Of a stretch of DNA of 64,000 nucleotides, positions 15,182-24,312 are shown piece by piece. Within the stretch, counting starts at the first letter, position 1, and each line of letters starts with the position of its first letter. Source of the stretch: JAHJDS01 sp964569795 (GTDB lineage Bacteria > Desulfobacterota > Desulfarculia > Desulfarculales > JAHJDS01). The translations under genes were made by a program, and so were the position numbers. A model generated the notes under the pieces. It worked only from the letters and a program-made list of their open reading frames with translations, did not search any database and was not told the origin of the DNA. The stretch spans positions 1-64,000 of the forward strand of contig CAZMVB010000015.1 in NCBI GenBank assembly GCA_964569795.1, read 5' to 3'.

Positions 15182-17929
15182 ATGACCAAGCAGAACCAAT
15201 CCCGGTCGAACGCCAAGGGCCGCTCCCGGCCGCCCCGGGACCTGACCGTGATCACCTGCCACACCACGGCCGATTTCGACGCCCTGGCCTCGATGCTGGC
15301 CGCCAAGAAGCTCTACCCCGAGGCCGTGGTCGTCTTTCCCGGCGCCCAGGAAAAGAATCTGCGCAATTTCTTTCTGCAGTCCACCATCTACGCCCTGGAC
15401 ATCACCCGGGTCAAACAGGTGGACCTGGACCGGATCAAGCGCCTGGTCCTGGTGGACACCCGGCAGAAGAGCCGGATCGGCAAGTTCGAGCAGATCGTCG
15501 ATCATCCCCAGGTCGAGATCCACGTTTACGACCACCACCCCGACAGTCCGGACGACATCCGGGGAGAGTTCAACCTGGTCCGGACCACCGGGGCCAACGT
15601 CACCCTGATGGTCGATCTGATCCGGGAACGGGACATCGCCCTGACCGAGGAGGAGGCGACCATCCTGGCGGTGGGCATCTACGAGGACACCGGCTCGTTC
15701 ACCTTCGCCTCGACCACGCCCGCCGATTTCGCCGCGGCGGCCTGGCTGCTTAAGCACGGGGCCAACCTCAACCTGGTGGCCGACCTGATCACCCAGGAAC
15801 TGACCTCGGAGCAGATCACCCTCCTGGGCGATCTCCTGCAGGCGGCCGAGACGGTCAACCTCCGGGGCGTGGAGATCGTGGTCAGCCGGGTGTCCACCGA
15901 CGCCTACGTCGGGGACTTCGCCGTCCTGGTCCACAAGTTCATGGACATGGAAAACCTGGGGGTGCTGTTCGCCCTGGCCCGGATGGAGGACCGGATCTAC
16001 ATCGTGGCCCGCAGCCGGCTGGCCGAGGTGAACGTCGGCCAGATCCTGGCCCACCTGGGCGGGGGCGGCCACCCGACCGCCGCCTCGGCCACGATCAAGG
16101 ATTTGACCCTGCCCCAGGTCCACCAGAAGCTGCTGATGCTCCTGGAGAGCAACGTCCGGCCGGTCAAGCGGGCCCGGAAGCTGATGAGCGCCCCGGTGGT
16201 GTCGGTCACCCCGGAGACGTCCATCAGCCAGGCCCGGGAGACGCTGGGCCGCTACGGCCTGAACGCCCTGCCGGTCCTCGACCAGGGAAGGCCTGTGGGA
16301 CTACTGACCCGGCAGGTCATGGCCCGGGCGGCCCGCCACGGCCTCGAGGAGCAGCCGGTGGCCGATTACATGGACCCCGAGGTGTCGGTCGTCCCGCCCG
16401 AGGCCACCCTGCACGAGATCCAGCTGGCGATCATCGACCGCCGCCAGCGCCTGCTGCCCGTGGTCGAGGACGATCAGGTGGTCGGGGTCATCACCCGGAC
16501 CGATCTGCTGACCGCCCTGGTCGAGGAGCCCCTGGCCGCCGGGGACCGGATCGACCGGATCGGCTCGGCCGGCGAGGCCCGGCGGCGCAGCATCATCGGC
16601 CTGATGCGCGAGCGGCTGCCCCGCTGGATCATCGAGCTGCTGGCCGATCTGGGACGGGTGGCCCGGGATCAGGGCTACGAGGCCATGGCCGTGGGCGGCT
16701 TCATCCGGGACCTGTTCCTGAGGAGGCGCAACCTGGACATCGACGTGGTCATCGAGGGCAACGGCATCGCCTTTGCCAAGGCCTTCGCCCAAAAACACGG
16801 CATCCGGGTGGTCACCCACGACAAGTTCAACACGGCCGTCCTCGTCTTTCCGGACAACTTCAAGATCGACGTGGCCACGGCCCGGATGGAGTATTACGAG
16901 TCACCGGCCGCCCTGCCGGTGGTCCAGGTGTCCTCGATCAAGCAGGATCTGGCCCGGCGGGATTTCACCATCAACACCCTGGCGGTCAGCCTGGCGCCCG
17001 ACCGGTTCGGCACCCTGCTGGACTTCTTCTTCGCCCAGCGCGACATCAAGGACCGGGTCATCCGGGTCCTGCACAACCTCAGCTTCATCGAGGACCCGAC
17101 CCGGATCCTCCGGGCGGTCAGGTTCGAGTCCCGGTTCTCGTTCCGGATCGGCAAGCTGACCGAAAAGCTGATCGCCAACGCGGTCCAGATGGACTCGATC
17201 GCCCGGCTGGACGGACGCCGGCTGTTCGGCGAACTGAGACACCTGCTCGAGGAGGAGCAGCCGACCCGGTGCCTGAGGCGCCTGGCCGACTTCGGGGTCC
17301 TGGCCGCCGTCCACCCGGACCTGGACTATGACGACGACCTGGACGAGGCCCTGGACCGCCTGGGCAACGCCCTGGCCTGGTACGAGCTGTCCTTTCTGGA
17401 AAATCCCATCGAGCACTGGCGGGCCTACTACCTGGTGCTGACCCACCGCCTGGCCGTGGATCAGCGGCGGGCCCTGGCCGCCCGGCTGGAACTGCCCTCC
17501 AAGCAGAGCGAGGGTCTTTTGGCCGGCCAGGCCCGGGCCGAGGACGCGGCCCGCCGGCTGGCCCGGCGGGGCACCGTCCTCTACGGCGAGAACGAATCCG
17601 ACGGGACCCGGCGGCGGTACAGCCCTTCCAGCGAGGTCTATCGCCTGCTCGCCGGTCTCGCCCCCGAGTTCCTGGTCTATATCATGGCCATCACCACCCG
17701 GTCCGCCGTCCAGCGGGCCGTATCCACCTACCTGACCCGCCTCCGGCGACTCAAGCCCGAGCTGACCGGCGAGGACCTCAAGGCCATGGGCTTGACCCCG
17801 GGCCCGCTTTTCTCCACAATACTCGATCACCTCCTGGAGGCCAAACTGAACCTCGAGGTCAAGACCCGGGCCGACGAGATCGAGTTGGTCCAGCGTCATT
17901 ACCTGACGGAAGCGAGAGACCATGTTTGA
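15182..17929 (+). CDS. DHH-CBS-poly(A) polymerase fusion (A-adding tRNA nucleotidyltransferase type)
   Basis: The 915-residue protein has an N-terminal DHH phosphoesterase domain (TADFDALAS, VDTRQ, VYDHHPDS, DHHA1 signature GGGGHPTAASA near residue 293), a pair of CBS domains (about 333-450) and a class II nucleotidyltransferase (AVGGFIRDLFLRRRNLDIDVV near residues 502-522, with the catalytic DxD) with its RNA-binding C-terminus. In Geobacter-type deltaproteobacteria this fusion works as the A-adding tRNA nucleotidyltransferase, separate from a C-adding enzyme. The CBS pair may bind adenine nucleotides, and the DHH domain suggests coupled RNA or dinucleotide cleavage. The last 8 bp overlap the next gene. 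Confidence 0.87.
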   Translation: MTKQNQSRSNAKGRSRPPRDLTVITCHTTADFDALASMLAAKKLYPEAVVVFPGAQEKNLRNFFLQSTIYALDITRVKQVDLDRIKRLVLVDTRQKSRIGKFEQIVDHPQVEIHVYDHHPDSPDDIRGEFNLVRTTGANVTLMVDLIRERDIALTEEEATILAVGIYEDTGSFTFASTTPADFAAAAWLLKHGANLNLVADLITQELTSEQITLLGDLLQAAETVNLRGVEIVVSRVSTDAYVGDFAVLVHKFMDMENLGVLFALARMEDRIYIVARSRLAEVNVGQILAHLGGGGHPTAASATIKDLTLPQVHQKLLMLLESNVRPVKRARKLMSAPVVSVTPETSISQARETLGRYGLNALPVLDQGRPVGLLTRQVMARAARHGLEEQPVADYMDPEVSVVPPEATLHEIQLAIIDRRQRLLPVVEDDQVVGVITRTDLLTALVEEPLAAGDRIDRIGSAGEARRRSIIGLMRERLPRWIIELLADLGRVARDQGYEAMAVGGFIRDLFLRRRNLDIDVVIEGNGIAFAKAFAQKHGIRVVTHDKFNTAVLVFPDNFKIDVATARMEYYESPAALPVVQVSSIKQDLARRDFTINTLAVSLAPDRFGTLLDFFFAQRDIKDRVIRVLHNLSFIEDPTRILRAVRFESRFSFRIGKLTEKLIANAVQMDSIARLDGRRLFGELRHLLEEEQPTRCLRRLADFGVLAAVHPDLDYDDDLDEALDRLGNALAWYELSFLENPIEHWRAYYLVLTHRLAVDQRRALAARLELPSKQSEGLLAGQARAEDAARRLARRGTVLYGENESDGTRRRYSPSSEVYRLLAGLAPEFLVYIMAITTRSAVQRAVSTYLTRLRRLKPELTGEDLKAMGLTPGPLFSTILDHLLEAKLNLEVKTRADEIELVQRHYLTEARDHV

Positions 17930-18578
17930 CAACGCGCTCAATCCCGTGTTCTGGAAGAACCTCCTGTTGATGCTGCCCGGCTTTCTGCTGGGCGTCGTCC
18001 TGCACGAGGTGGCCCACGGTTACGTGGCCTACCGCCTGGGGGACCCCACGGCCAAGATGGCCGGCCGCCTGACCCTGAACCCGATCAAGCACCTCGACCT
18101 GTTCGGAAGCCTGGTGTTCATCATCAGCGCCCTGGCCGGGATGGGCTTCGGCTGGGCCAAGCCGGTGCCGGTCGATTACCGCTATTTCAAGAACGTCCGG
18201 GTGGGGATGCGCCTGGTCTCCCTGGCCGGACCGGGGACCAATTTCCTGCTGGCCGTGGCCTTCGCCATCCTGTTCCGCCTGGTCTGGCCCCAGGTCCCCC
18301 GCGGCTCGTGGCTGGAGCCGGTGGTCCTGATCCTGGCCTTCGGGGTGGTGATCAACGTGGTGTTGATGGTCCTGAACCTGCTGCCCATCCCGCCCCTGGA
18401 CGGGGGACACATCCTGATCAGCTTCCTGCCCCCCCAGGCGGCGGCCCAGCTGGAGAGGATGGCCCCCTGGGGGATGTTTCTCCTGGTGGGCCTGATCGTC
18501 TTCGGCCTGCTGACCTACATCCTCGATCCGCCCCTGAGGTTCCTGCTGGGGATCCTGCTCCCGGCCGGGTCTTTCTGA
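17922..18578 (+). CDS. Site-2 protease family M50 metallopeptidase
   Basis: The product is 218 residues and strongly hydrophobic, with about five to six membrane segments. The zinc site is HEVAHG (H28, E29, H32), with the third ligand Asp in LLPIPPLDGGHIL near residue 157, both inside membrane helices as in S2P-type intramembrane proteases. It is the short form without PDZ or CBS domains. It probably cleaves a membrane-bound regulator; the target is unknown. The gene overlaps the preceding fusion gene by 8 bp and leads into scpA, as in many deltaproteobacteria, although the trpS often found between them is absent here. Confidence 0.85.
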   Translation: MFDNALNPVFWKNLLLMLPGFLLGVVLHEVAHGYVAYRLGDPTAKMAGRLTLNPIKHLDLFGSLVFIISALAGMGFGWAKPVPVDYRYFKNVRVGMRLVSLAGPGTNFLLAVAFAILFRLVWPQVPRGSWLEPVVLILAFGVVINVVLMVLNLLPIPPLDGGHILISFLPPQAAAQLERMAPWGMFLLVGLIVFGLLTYILDPPLRFLLGILLPAGSF

Positions 18579-18634
18579 AAAGGCTTTGAATTTGAGTGGG
18601 GGCCGACTAAGATACCGGACCGGGAGGTGTTGAT

Positions 18635-19384
18635 TTGGCCGCGGATGACTACCAGGTCCGGCTGGACATCTTCGAGGGCCCCCTGGACCTGCTGCTCCAT
18701 CTGATCCGCAAGAACGAGGTGGACATCACCGACATCCCGATCTCGCTGATCACGGCCCAGTTCCTGGAGTACGTCGAGATGATGCAGGCCCTGAACCTGA
18801 CCCTGGCCGGCGAGTACCTGCTCATGGCGGCGACCCTGGTCAACATCAAGTCCCGGATGCTGGTGCCGCGGCTGATCCCGACCGACGAGGACGAGGACCC
18901 GCGCCAGGAGCTGGTCAGGCCCCTGCTGGAGTACATGACCATCCGGGAGGCGGCCCAGGTCCTGGATAAGCGCCCGGTCCTGGACCGGGACGTCTTCGCC
19001 CACCCGACCGAACTGGAAGAGATCGAGGCCGCCCCGGCGGACTTCATCAGCCTGGGACTGTTCGACCTGATCGACGCCTTCCGCCGGGTCATGGCCGAGC
19101 GGGAGGACGAGCCCCAGGTCCAGGTGCCCCTGGACCGCAAACGGCTGAGCGAGCGCATGGACGAGATCATGAACCAGATACGGCAGCGGCGGCAATTGAC
19201 CTTTGATCAGCTCTTCGGCGCCGCCGCCGGCCGGGCCGACCTGGTCCTGACCTTTCTGGCCATCCTCGAGCTGGCCCGGCAGCGGAAGTTGAAGGCCTGG
19301 CAGCACCAAACCGGCGGGGTCATCCGGCTGATGGCCGCGCCGCCTCCCGCGCGGGAGGCACAACCAGCAAGGGAAGACGCGTGA
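18635..19384 (+). CDS. scpA: Segregation and condensation protein A (ScpA)
   Basis: Kleisin subunit of the bacterial condensin, which bridges the SMC heads and binds ScpB. The 249-residue product shows the ScpA N-terminal motif FEGPLDLLLHLIRKNEVDITDIPI, then LAGEYLLMAATLVNIKSRMLVP, and a C-terminal winged-helix region (LVLTFLAILELARQRKL). The TTG start has GGGAGGTG upstream. It overlaps scpB by 4 bp. Two ribosome-coupled genes with the kleisin first are the usual order. No smc gene is in the window. Confidence 0.92.
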   Translation: MAADDYQVRLDIFEGPLDLLLHLIRKNEVDITDIPISLITAQFLEYVEMMQALNLTLAGEYLLMAATLVNIKSRMLVPRLIPTDEDEDPRQELVRPLLEYMTIREAAQVLDKRPVLDRDVFAHPTELEEIEAAPADFISLGLFDLIDAFRRVMAEREDEPQVQVPLDRKRLSERMDEIMNQIRQRRQLTFDQLFGAAAGRADLVLTFLAILELARQRKLKAWQHQTGGVIRLMAAPPPAREAQPAREDA

Positions 19385-19911
19385 CCGATCAGAAGCGGGC
19401 CGTCGAGGCGATCCTGTTCGCGGCCGAAAGGCCGCTCAGCCTGAAGCGCCTGGCCGAGGTGCTGGGCGTCACTGACCTGGACTCGGTCCGGCGCTCGCTG
19501 GACGAGCTGGCCGCCGAGTACGACCACCTCCAGATGGCCTTCACCGTGGCCGAGGTGGCCGGCGGGCTCCAGTTGCGGACCCGGCCCGAGTTTTCCCCCT
19601 GGCTCAGGCGCCTCAAGAAATCACAGGCCTCCCGCCTGTCCCGGGCCGCCCTGGAGACCCTGGCCGTGGTCGCCTACAAGCAGCCGGTGATGAAGTCCGA
19701 GATCGATCTGATCCGGGGCGTCGAGACCGGCGGCGTGCTCAAGTCTCTCCTGGAAAAGGACCTGATCCGGATCCTGGGCCGCAAGGACCTCCCCGGCCGG
19801 CCCCTGCTCTACGGCACCACCTCCCGCTTTCTCGAGGTCTTCGATCTCAAGGACCTGTCGGCCCTGCCCTCCCTGGAGGAGATCAAGACCCTGATCGAGG
19901 AGCTGGAGTGA
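19381..19911 (+). CDS. scpB: Segregation and condensation protein B (ScpB)
   Basis: The product is 176 residues with two winged-helix domains, as expected for the ScpB dimer that binds ScpA in the SMC complex. Diagnostic segments are AVEAILFAAERPLSLKRLAEVLG, LSRAALETLAVVAYKQPV and IDLIRGVETGGVLKSLLEKDLI. The GTG start lies inside the scpA stop, and the 3' end overlaps rluB by 4 bp, so scpA-scpB-rluB is one coupled unit. Confidence 0.92.
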   Translation: MTDQKRAVEAILFAAERPLSLKRLAEVLGVTDLDSVRRSLDELAAEYDHLQMAFTVAEVAGGLQLRTRPEFSPWLRRLKKSQASRLSRAALETLAVVAYKQPVMKSEIDLIRGVETGGVLKSLLEKDLIRILGRKDLPGRPLLYGTTSRFLEVFDLKDLSALPSLEEIKTLIEELE

Positions 19912-20678
19912 CCCCGGGCGGCGATAAGACCGAACGAATTCAGAAGCTCATCAGCCGGGCCGGCCTGGCCTCGCGGCGCCGGGCCGAGGAGTGGATTCGC
20001 CAGGGGCGGATCACGGTGGACGGCCAGACCGCCCGGCTGGGACAGAAGGCCGACCCCGACCTCCAGACGATCATGATCGACGGCCGGCCGCTCTTTTTCG
20101 AGGAGGAGCGGCTGACCGTCATCCTGAACAAGCCCCCCCAGGTCGTCTCCACCCTGAGCGACCCCCAGGGACGGCCCACGGTGGCCGACCTGACGGCCGA
20201 CCTCAAGGTCCGGCTCTGGCCGGTGGGCCGGCTGGATTACCACTCCCAGGGCCTGCTCCTGATGACCAACGACGGCCCGCTGGCCCAGCAACTGACCCAC
20301 CCCGCCTTCCAGGTCCCCAAGACCTACCTGGTCAAGGTCAAGGGCCGGCCCCGGACCGCTGACCTGGACCGCCTCCGGACGGGGCTCAAGATCGAGGGCC
20401 GCCGGACCGCCCCGGCCCAGGTCGAGGTCGTCGGACCGACCGAAAACAACACCTGGCTGCGGATCACCGTCATCGAGGGCCGCAACCGACTCATCCGGAA
20501 GATGTGCGCCGCCATCGGGCACGGCGTCAAGAAGTTGATCCGGGAAAGCATCGGCCCCCTCCAGCTGGGCGACTTGGCCCCGGGGCGCTGCCGCCGGCTC
20601 ACCCGCCGGGAGATCCAGGCCCTGTGGCGCGCCGGCCAAGAGGCCGCTCCGGGCCCCTCGGCCGGACCGCCCCCTTAA
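19908..20678 (+). CDS. rluB: 23S rRNA pseudouridine synthase (RluB/RsuA family)
   Basis: The product is 256 residues. An N-terminal S4 RNA-binding domain (RIQKLISRAGLASRRRAEEWI) precedes the pseudouridine synthase domain with the catalytic Asp of PVGRLDYHSQGLLLMTND, near residue 110, and the conserved EGRNRLIRKMCAAIGH. Genes directly downstream of scpB are usually RluB, which makes a pseudouridine in helix 89 of 23S rRNA. RsuA-type 16S activity cannot be excluded from sequence alone. The last 20 residues are Pro/Gly/Ala-rich. Confidence 0.87.
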   Translation: MTPGGDKTERIQKLISRAGLASRRRAEEWIRQGRITVDGQTARLGQKADPDLQTIMIDGRPLFFEEERLTVILNKPPQVVSTLSDPQGRPTVADLTADLKVRLWPVGRLDYHSQGLLLMTNDGPLAQQLTHPAFQVPKTYLVKVKGRPRTADLDRLRTGLKIEGRRTAPAQVEVVGPTENNTWLRITVIEGRNRLIRKMCAAIGHGVKKLIRESIGPLQLGDLAPGRCRRLTRREIQALWRAGQEAAPGPSAGPPP

Positions 20679-20712
20679 CCCTGATGATTTATTAAACTAT
20701 TTTTGTGATACC

Positions 20713-20747
20713 TTGACTCTGGCAACGCTTTTCAATAACTTTATACT
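20713..20747 (+). promoter_or_regulatory. Candidate promoter of the XRE-cupin gene
   Basis: An AT-rich stretch offers TTGACT (20713-20718) with a 16-bp spacer to ATAACT (20735-20740), or TATACT (20742-20747) with TGGCAA 16 bp upstream. Either places the start of transcription about 75-80 nt before the ATG at 20827. Confidence 0.35.
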
Positions 20748-20826
20748 AGCCATAGAGCAGGGTGCCGCGATCTTGGCAGACGTCGGGATCGGCCGCCACC
20801 CCGCCGAGGGGGACGAAAGGATCATC

Positions 20827-21360
20827 ATGTCACTCGAGGAATTGGGACAAAAGATTCGAATCGAGCGTAAGACCAAGGGTTGGACCCTGAAAGAGCTGTC
20901 CAATCGGGTCGGCATCAGCGTCATGACGCTCCAGCGGATCGAGACCAACCAGGTCAGCCCGTCGGTGGCCCTGCTGCTGGACATCGCCCGCTGTCTGGAG
21001 CGGCCGATCGGATTTTTCCTGGACGAAAAGCTGCCCGCGCTCCAGGTCTTCAGCCGGGAGGAGATCGGCCAGACCTCGGACGAGAACAAGGACGTGGTCG
21101 AGATCATTCCCCTGGGACTGGTCTCCAACGATCTGGCCGTCCAGATCGAGACCGGCCGCCAGGACAAGTCCAAGCTGCCCCGGGCCAGCGAGGGGGTCGA
21201 GGCGATCCACGTCCTTTCGGGCCAGGCCGAGGTGGTGCACCGGGGCCGGAAGACATCTCTGTCCGCGGGCGAGACGGTCTATTACGACGCCTCGGTCAAA
21301 CACACCCTCCGGCTGCCGCAAGAGTCCACGGTGGTCAAGGTGGTCAAGACCGAAAGCTGA
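20827..21360 (+). CDS. XRE-type regulator with cupin sensor domain
   Basis: The 177-residue product has an N-terminal helix-turn-helix (LGQKIRIERKTKGWTLKELS, VSPSVALLLDIARCLE) and a C-terminal small cupin (GVEAIHVLSGQAEVVHRG, LSAGETVYYDASVKHTLRL). Regulators of this shape often sense a small ligand in the cupin and control nearby transport or stress genes. The ATG at 20827 has AAAGGA upstream; an earlier TTG at 20713 falls in the promoter. It follows rluB by about 150 bp and is convergent with the TPR-SPOR gene. The target is unknown. Confidence 0.8.
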   Translation: MSLEELGQKIRIERKTKGWTLKELSNRVGISVMTLQRIETNQVSPSVALLLDIARCLERPIGFFLDEKLPALQVFSREEIGQTSDENKDVVEIIPLGLVSNDLAVQIETGRQDKSKLPRASEGVEAIHVLSGQAEVVHRGRKTSLSAGETVYYDASVKHTLRLPQESTVVKVVKTES

Positions 21361-21382
21361 TCCGACCCGGTCGATCCCGGCC

Positions 21383-22576
21383 TCATCTCACTTTTACGGC
21401 AAAGGCGCTGGGGAACCCGGCCCGTCGCAGTCGCGAGACCTGGCGGCGGGCCCGGCGGCGGCTCGGACTGGCCGTGACCAGGACGCGGTGGATCCCGCTC
21501 CGGCGGCTGGTCAGGACCCAGGCCGCCCCGAAGCGGCGGCGCAATCTCTGGGCCAGCCTCCGGGCGTTGGCCCAGTAGCGGAAGGAACCGACCTGGACCG
21601 CGTACCAGCCCCGGGGCGGCCCGGGACGGGGCCCGGGGCCGGGGCCGGCCCCGGGCGGGCGATGACCGGCGGGTCGGCCCGCACCCCGGCGGGCCGCGGC
21701 CAGGTTGAGCCGGGCCGACCGCAGCCCGGGATCGAGGGCGATGGCCCGGCGGCAGGCCTCCCGGGCCCGGCGGTACTGGTGCCGGGCCACCAGGGCCCCG
21801 CACAGATTGCTCCATAGCCGGGCCTGGCCCGGGGCGAGCGCCAGGCCCGCCCGGTAATCGGCCTCGGCCCGGCGCGGGCGCCTCCGGCGAAGGTGGACGT
21901 TGCCCCGCTGGTTGTAGGCCTGATAGGTGGGTTTGAGATTCAAGGAACGGGTGAAGTCGCGCCGGGCCGCGGTCAGTCGCCCCCAGCGGTAATAGGCCAG
22001 ACCCCGGTTGTAGTAGGCCTTGGCCAGCCGGGGCCGGCCGCGGATGACCCGGGAATAGTCGGCCACGGCCCGGCGGTATCGGCCCTGGCGCAGATAGACC
22101 GCGCCCCGGTCCAGGCGATAGGACAGATACCGGGGCCGCAGCTCGATGGCCCGGGAGTAGCCGGCCGCGGCCCGGTCCAGGCGGTTCAGTTTCACCCAGG
22201 CGTCGGCCCGGGCGGCGTGGTACTCGGCCCGGGAGGGGTCCCGGGCGATGGCCCGGGTCAGGTCGGCCGCGGCGGCCCGGAATCTTTTCAGGGCGATCCG
22301 GACCCGGCCCCGCAGGGCGTAGGCCCGGGCCCACCGGGGCCGCAGGACCAGGGCGTTGGTCAGGTACTTTTCGGCCGAGACCATCCGCCCCTGCCGCCAC
22401 GCGGCCAGGCCCCGTCCGTACCAGCGCCGGGCCGAGGCGGCCGGGGCGGCCGGGGGCCAAACCAGGACGACCGCCGCCGCCGCGGCCAGCAGCCAGGCGG
22501 CCCAAGGGCGTCGGGGCCTGGGGGTCGGGGCGGCCGTTGTTGACAACCGGGGGCCATGTCCTCGGGATCGATTCAC
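21383..22576 (-). CDS. Secreted TPR and SPOR domain protein
   Basis: The 397-residue product has an N-terminal hydrophobic segment (about 27-46, Ala-rich, ending AAPAASA), which is a signal peptide or anchor. About seven tetratricopeptide repeats follow at 50-290 (for example AKAYYNRGLAYYRWGRL, DRGAVYLRQGRYRRAV), then a Pro/Gly linker and a C-terminal SPOR domain (GWYAVQVGSFRYWANARRLAQRL). SPOR domains bind glycan strands stripped of peptides at the division septum, so the protein probably organises a periplasmic complex on peptidoglycan. GTG start; the gene is divergent from the ADP-ribosylglycohydrolase. Composition is extremely Arg/Ala/Gly-rich. Confidence 0.75.
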   Translation of the reverse strand: MNRSRGHGPRLSTTAAPTPRPRRPWAAWLLAAAAAVVLVWPPAAPAASARRWYGRGLAAWRQGRMVSAEKYLTNALVLRPRWARAYALRGRVRIALKRFRAAAADLTRAIARDPSRAEYHAARADAWVKLNRLDRAAAGYSRAIELRPRYLSYRLDRGAVYLRQGRYRRAVADYSRVIRGRPRLAKAYYNRGLAYYRWGRLTAARRDFTRSLNLKPTYQAYNQRGNVHLRRRRPRRAEADYRAGLALAPGQARLWSNLCGALVARHQYRRAREACRRAIALDPGLRSARLNLAAARRGAGRPAGHRPPGAGPGPGPRPGPPRGWYAVQVGSFRYWANARRLAQRLRRRFGAAWVLTSRRSGIHRVLVTASPSRRRARRQVSRLRRAGFPSAFAVKVR

Positions 22577-22637
22577 CGTCCCAGTTGTAAACCACCTGGT
22601 CCCCGGAAATCAAGGGCGCGCCGAGGGGGAACGAGAC

Positions 22638-23573
22638 GTGGACCGGGCCGATCGAGTTCGCGGGGCCGTGATGGGACACGCCCTGGGCGACGCCCTGGGC
22701 GTCCCGGTCGAGGGTTTTTCCCGGGCCCGGCTGCGCCGGGACCCGGTCCGGGACCTGCGGGGCGGCGGGTCCCACGCCCAGCCGCCCGGCTTCTGGTCGG
22801 ACGACACCAGCCTGATGCTGGCCCTGCTGGAGACCATGGACCCCGCGCCCGACCTGGACCGGACCGCCCGCAATTTCATCGCCTGGCTCACCGAGGGCCG
22901 CTTCACCCCGGGCGGTTATCCCTTTGGCATCGGCCGGACGACCCATCAGGCCATCTCGCGCCTGGCGGCCGGGGTCGAACCGCCCCGGGCCGGGGGCAAG
23001 GGCGAGTGGTCCAACGGCAACGGCTCGCTGATGCGCATCCTGCCCCTGGCCTTTCTGGGGGACATGGACGAGCCGGACCTCTTGGAACTGACCCACCGGG
23101 TCAGCTGTCTGACCCACGCCCATCCCCGCTCCCAGACGGCCTGCGGCCTGTTGGTGCTTTTGGCCAGTCGGTTAATGGCGGGCCTCGACCCGGCGGCGGC
23201 CTACCAGGAGGCCGCCCGGGCGGGGCGACGCTATTACCGGCGCCATCCCTTCGCCCCCGAGGCGGCCCGTCACGCCCGGTTCCTGAGCGGGGACATAAGC
23301 CGGCTGGCCGAGGACGAGATCGCCTCCGGGGTCTATGTGGTCGAGACCCTGGAGGCGGCCGTCTGGTGCCTGCTCACCACCGCGACCTTTCAGGAGGCGG
23401 TCCTGAGGGCGGTCAACCTGGGCGGGGACACGGACACCACCGGCGCCGTCACCGGCGGTCTGGCCGGGGCCGCCTACGGTTTGCCGGCCGTTCCCGAGAG
23501 GTGGCTGGCCCGACTGGCCGGCCGCGACCTGATCGATGACCTGACGTCAGATTTCCTGGCCACGCTCGGCTGA
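22638..23573 (+). CDS. ADP-ribosylglycohydrolase (DraG family)
   Basis: The product is 311 residues from a GTG preceded by a GAGGGGGA tract 7 nt upstream. The di-magnesium site signatures are GAVMGHALGDALGVPVE, FWSDDTSLMLALL and the C-terminal NLGGDTDTTGAVTGGLAGAAYG. It removes ADP-ribose from modified proteins or small molecules. In nitrogen-fixing bacteria DraG reactivates nitrogenase reductase, but no draT or nif gene is near, so a more general role is likely. No toxin or transferase partner is visible nearby. Confidence 0.85.
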   Translation: MDRADRVRGAVMGHALGDALGVPVEGFSRARLRRDPVRDLRGGGSHAQPPGFWSDDTSLMLALLETMDPAPDLDRTARNFIAWLTEGRFTPGGYPFGIGRTTHQAISRLAAGVEPPRAGGKGEWSNGNGSLMRILPLAFLGDMDEPDLLELTHRVSCLTHAHPRSQTACGLLVLLASRLMAGLDPAAAYQEAARAGRRYYRRHPFAPEAARHARFLSGDISRLAEDEIASGVYVVETLEAAVWCLLTTATFQEAVLRAVNLGGDTDTTGAVTGGLAGAAYGLPAVPERWLARLAGRDLIDDLTSDFLATLG

Positions 23574-23691
23574 GAAAGCCGGTCTTGAGGCCCGGCTCGG
23601 GGGTGGAGCCTCGGGCGTGGGGAAATCAGGCGATAATCGCGCGTTCTGTTTACAATACCCCCCTTCGGCCGGCCGGATGGGGGGATACGAC

Positions 23692-23720
23692 TTGACAACG
23701 CCGCCGCCGCCAAATATAAA
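23692..23720 (+). promoter_or_regulatory. Near-consensus sigma-70 promoter of porGDAB
   Basis: TTGACA (23692-23697), exactly 17 bp, TATAAA (23715-23720). The leader is about 35 nt and includes GGAGG before the ATG at 23762. This is the best sigma-70 promoter in the window and implies high constitutive expression. Confidence 0.75.
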
Positions 23721-23761
23721 AAGTGGATGCCCGTTGAGTTGATCGACCTGGAGGATAGTCT

Positions 23762-24310
23762 ATGATCGAAGTCAGGTTTCATGGCCGGGGGGGACAGGGC
23801 GCGGTCACCTCGGCCGAGCTGATGGCCATCGCCGCCATCAGTGAAGGCAAGTACGCCCAGGGATTCCCGTCCTTCGGCCCCGAGCGGCGGGGCGCGCCGG
23901 TCATGGCCTTCCTGCGGGTCGATGAGGCGCCGATCAAGAACCGGGAAAAGGTCTATACCCCGGACGTGATCGTCGTCCAGGACTCGAGCGTGTCCGAGAT
24001 CACCGACGTCACGGCCGGCCTCAAGGCCGAGGGCCTGATCGTCATCAATTCCCCCCTGCCGGCCGACGAGATCCGGCGCCGCCACGGTTTTTCGCAGAAG
24101 ATGGCCGTGGTGGACGCCTCGAAGATCGCCCGGGAGGTCCTGGGGGTGCCCATCGTCAACACGACCATGCTCGGCGCCCTGATCAAGGCCACCGGCCTGA
24201 TCGCCCTCGGCTCCCTGGACGGGCCCCTGGCCGACCGCTTCGGCAAGCTGGGCGAAAAAAACGCGGCGGCCGCCCGGGCCGCCTTTGACCAGACCACCCT
24301 GGAGGAATAG
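23762..24310 (+). CDS. porG: Pyruvate-type 2-oxoacid:ferredoxin oxidoreductase, gamma subunit
   Basis: The product is 182 residues. The gamma domain begins with the hallmark MIEVRFHGRGGQGAVTSAEL, continues with the CoA-binding region GFPSFGPERRGAPVMAFLRV, and ends in the typical acidic tail. It is the first gene of a complete gamma-delta-alpha-beta operon (23762-26743). The complex oxidatively decarboxylates a 2-oxoacid to its acyl-CoA and reduces ferredoxin, or runs in reverse for CO2 fixation. The subunit set and beta-chain motifs favour pyruvate. Confidence 0.9.
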   Translation: MIEVRFHGRGGQGAVTSAELMAIAAISEGKYAQGFPSFGPERRGAPVMAFLRVDEAPIKNREKVYTPDVIVVQDSSVSEITDVTAGLKAEGLIVINSPLPADEIRRRHGFSQKMAVVDASKIAREVLGVPIVNTTMLGALIKATGLIALGSLDGPLADRFGKLGEKNAAAARAAFDQTTLEE

Positions 24311-24312
24311 TC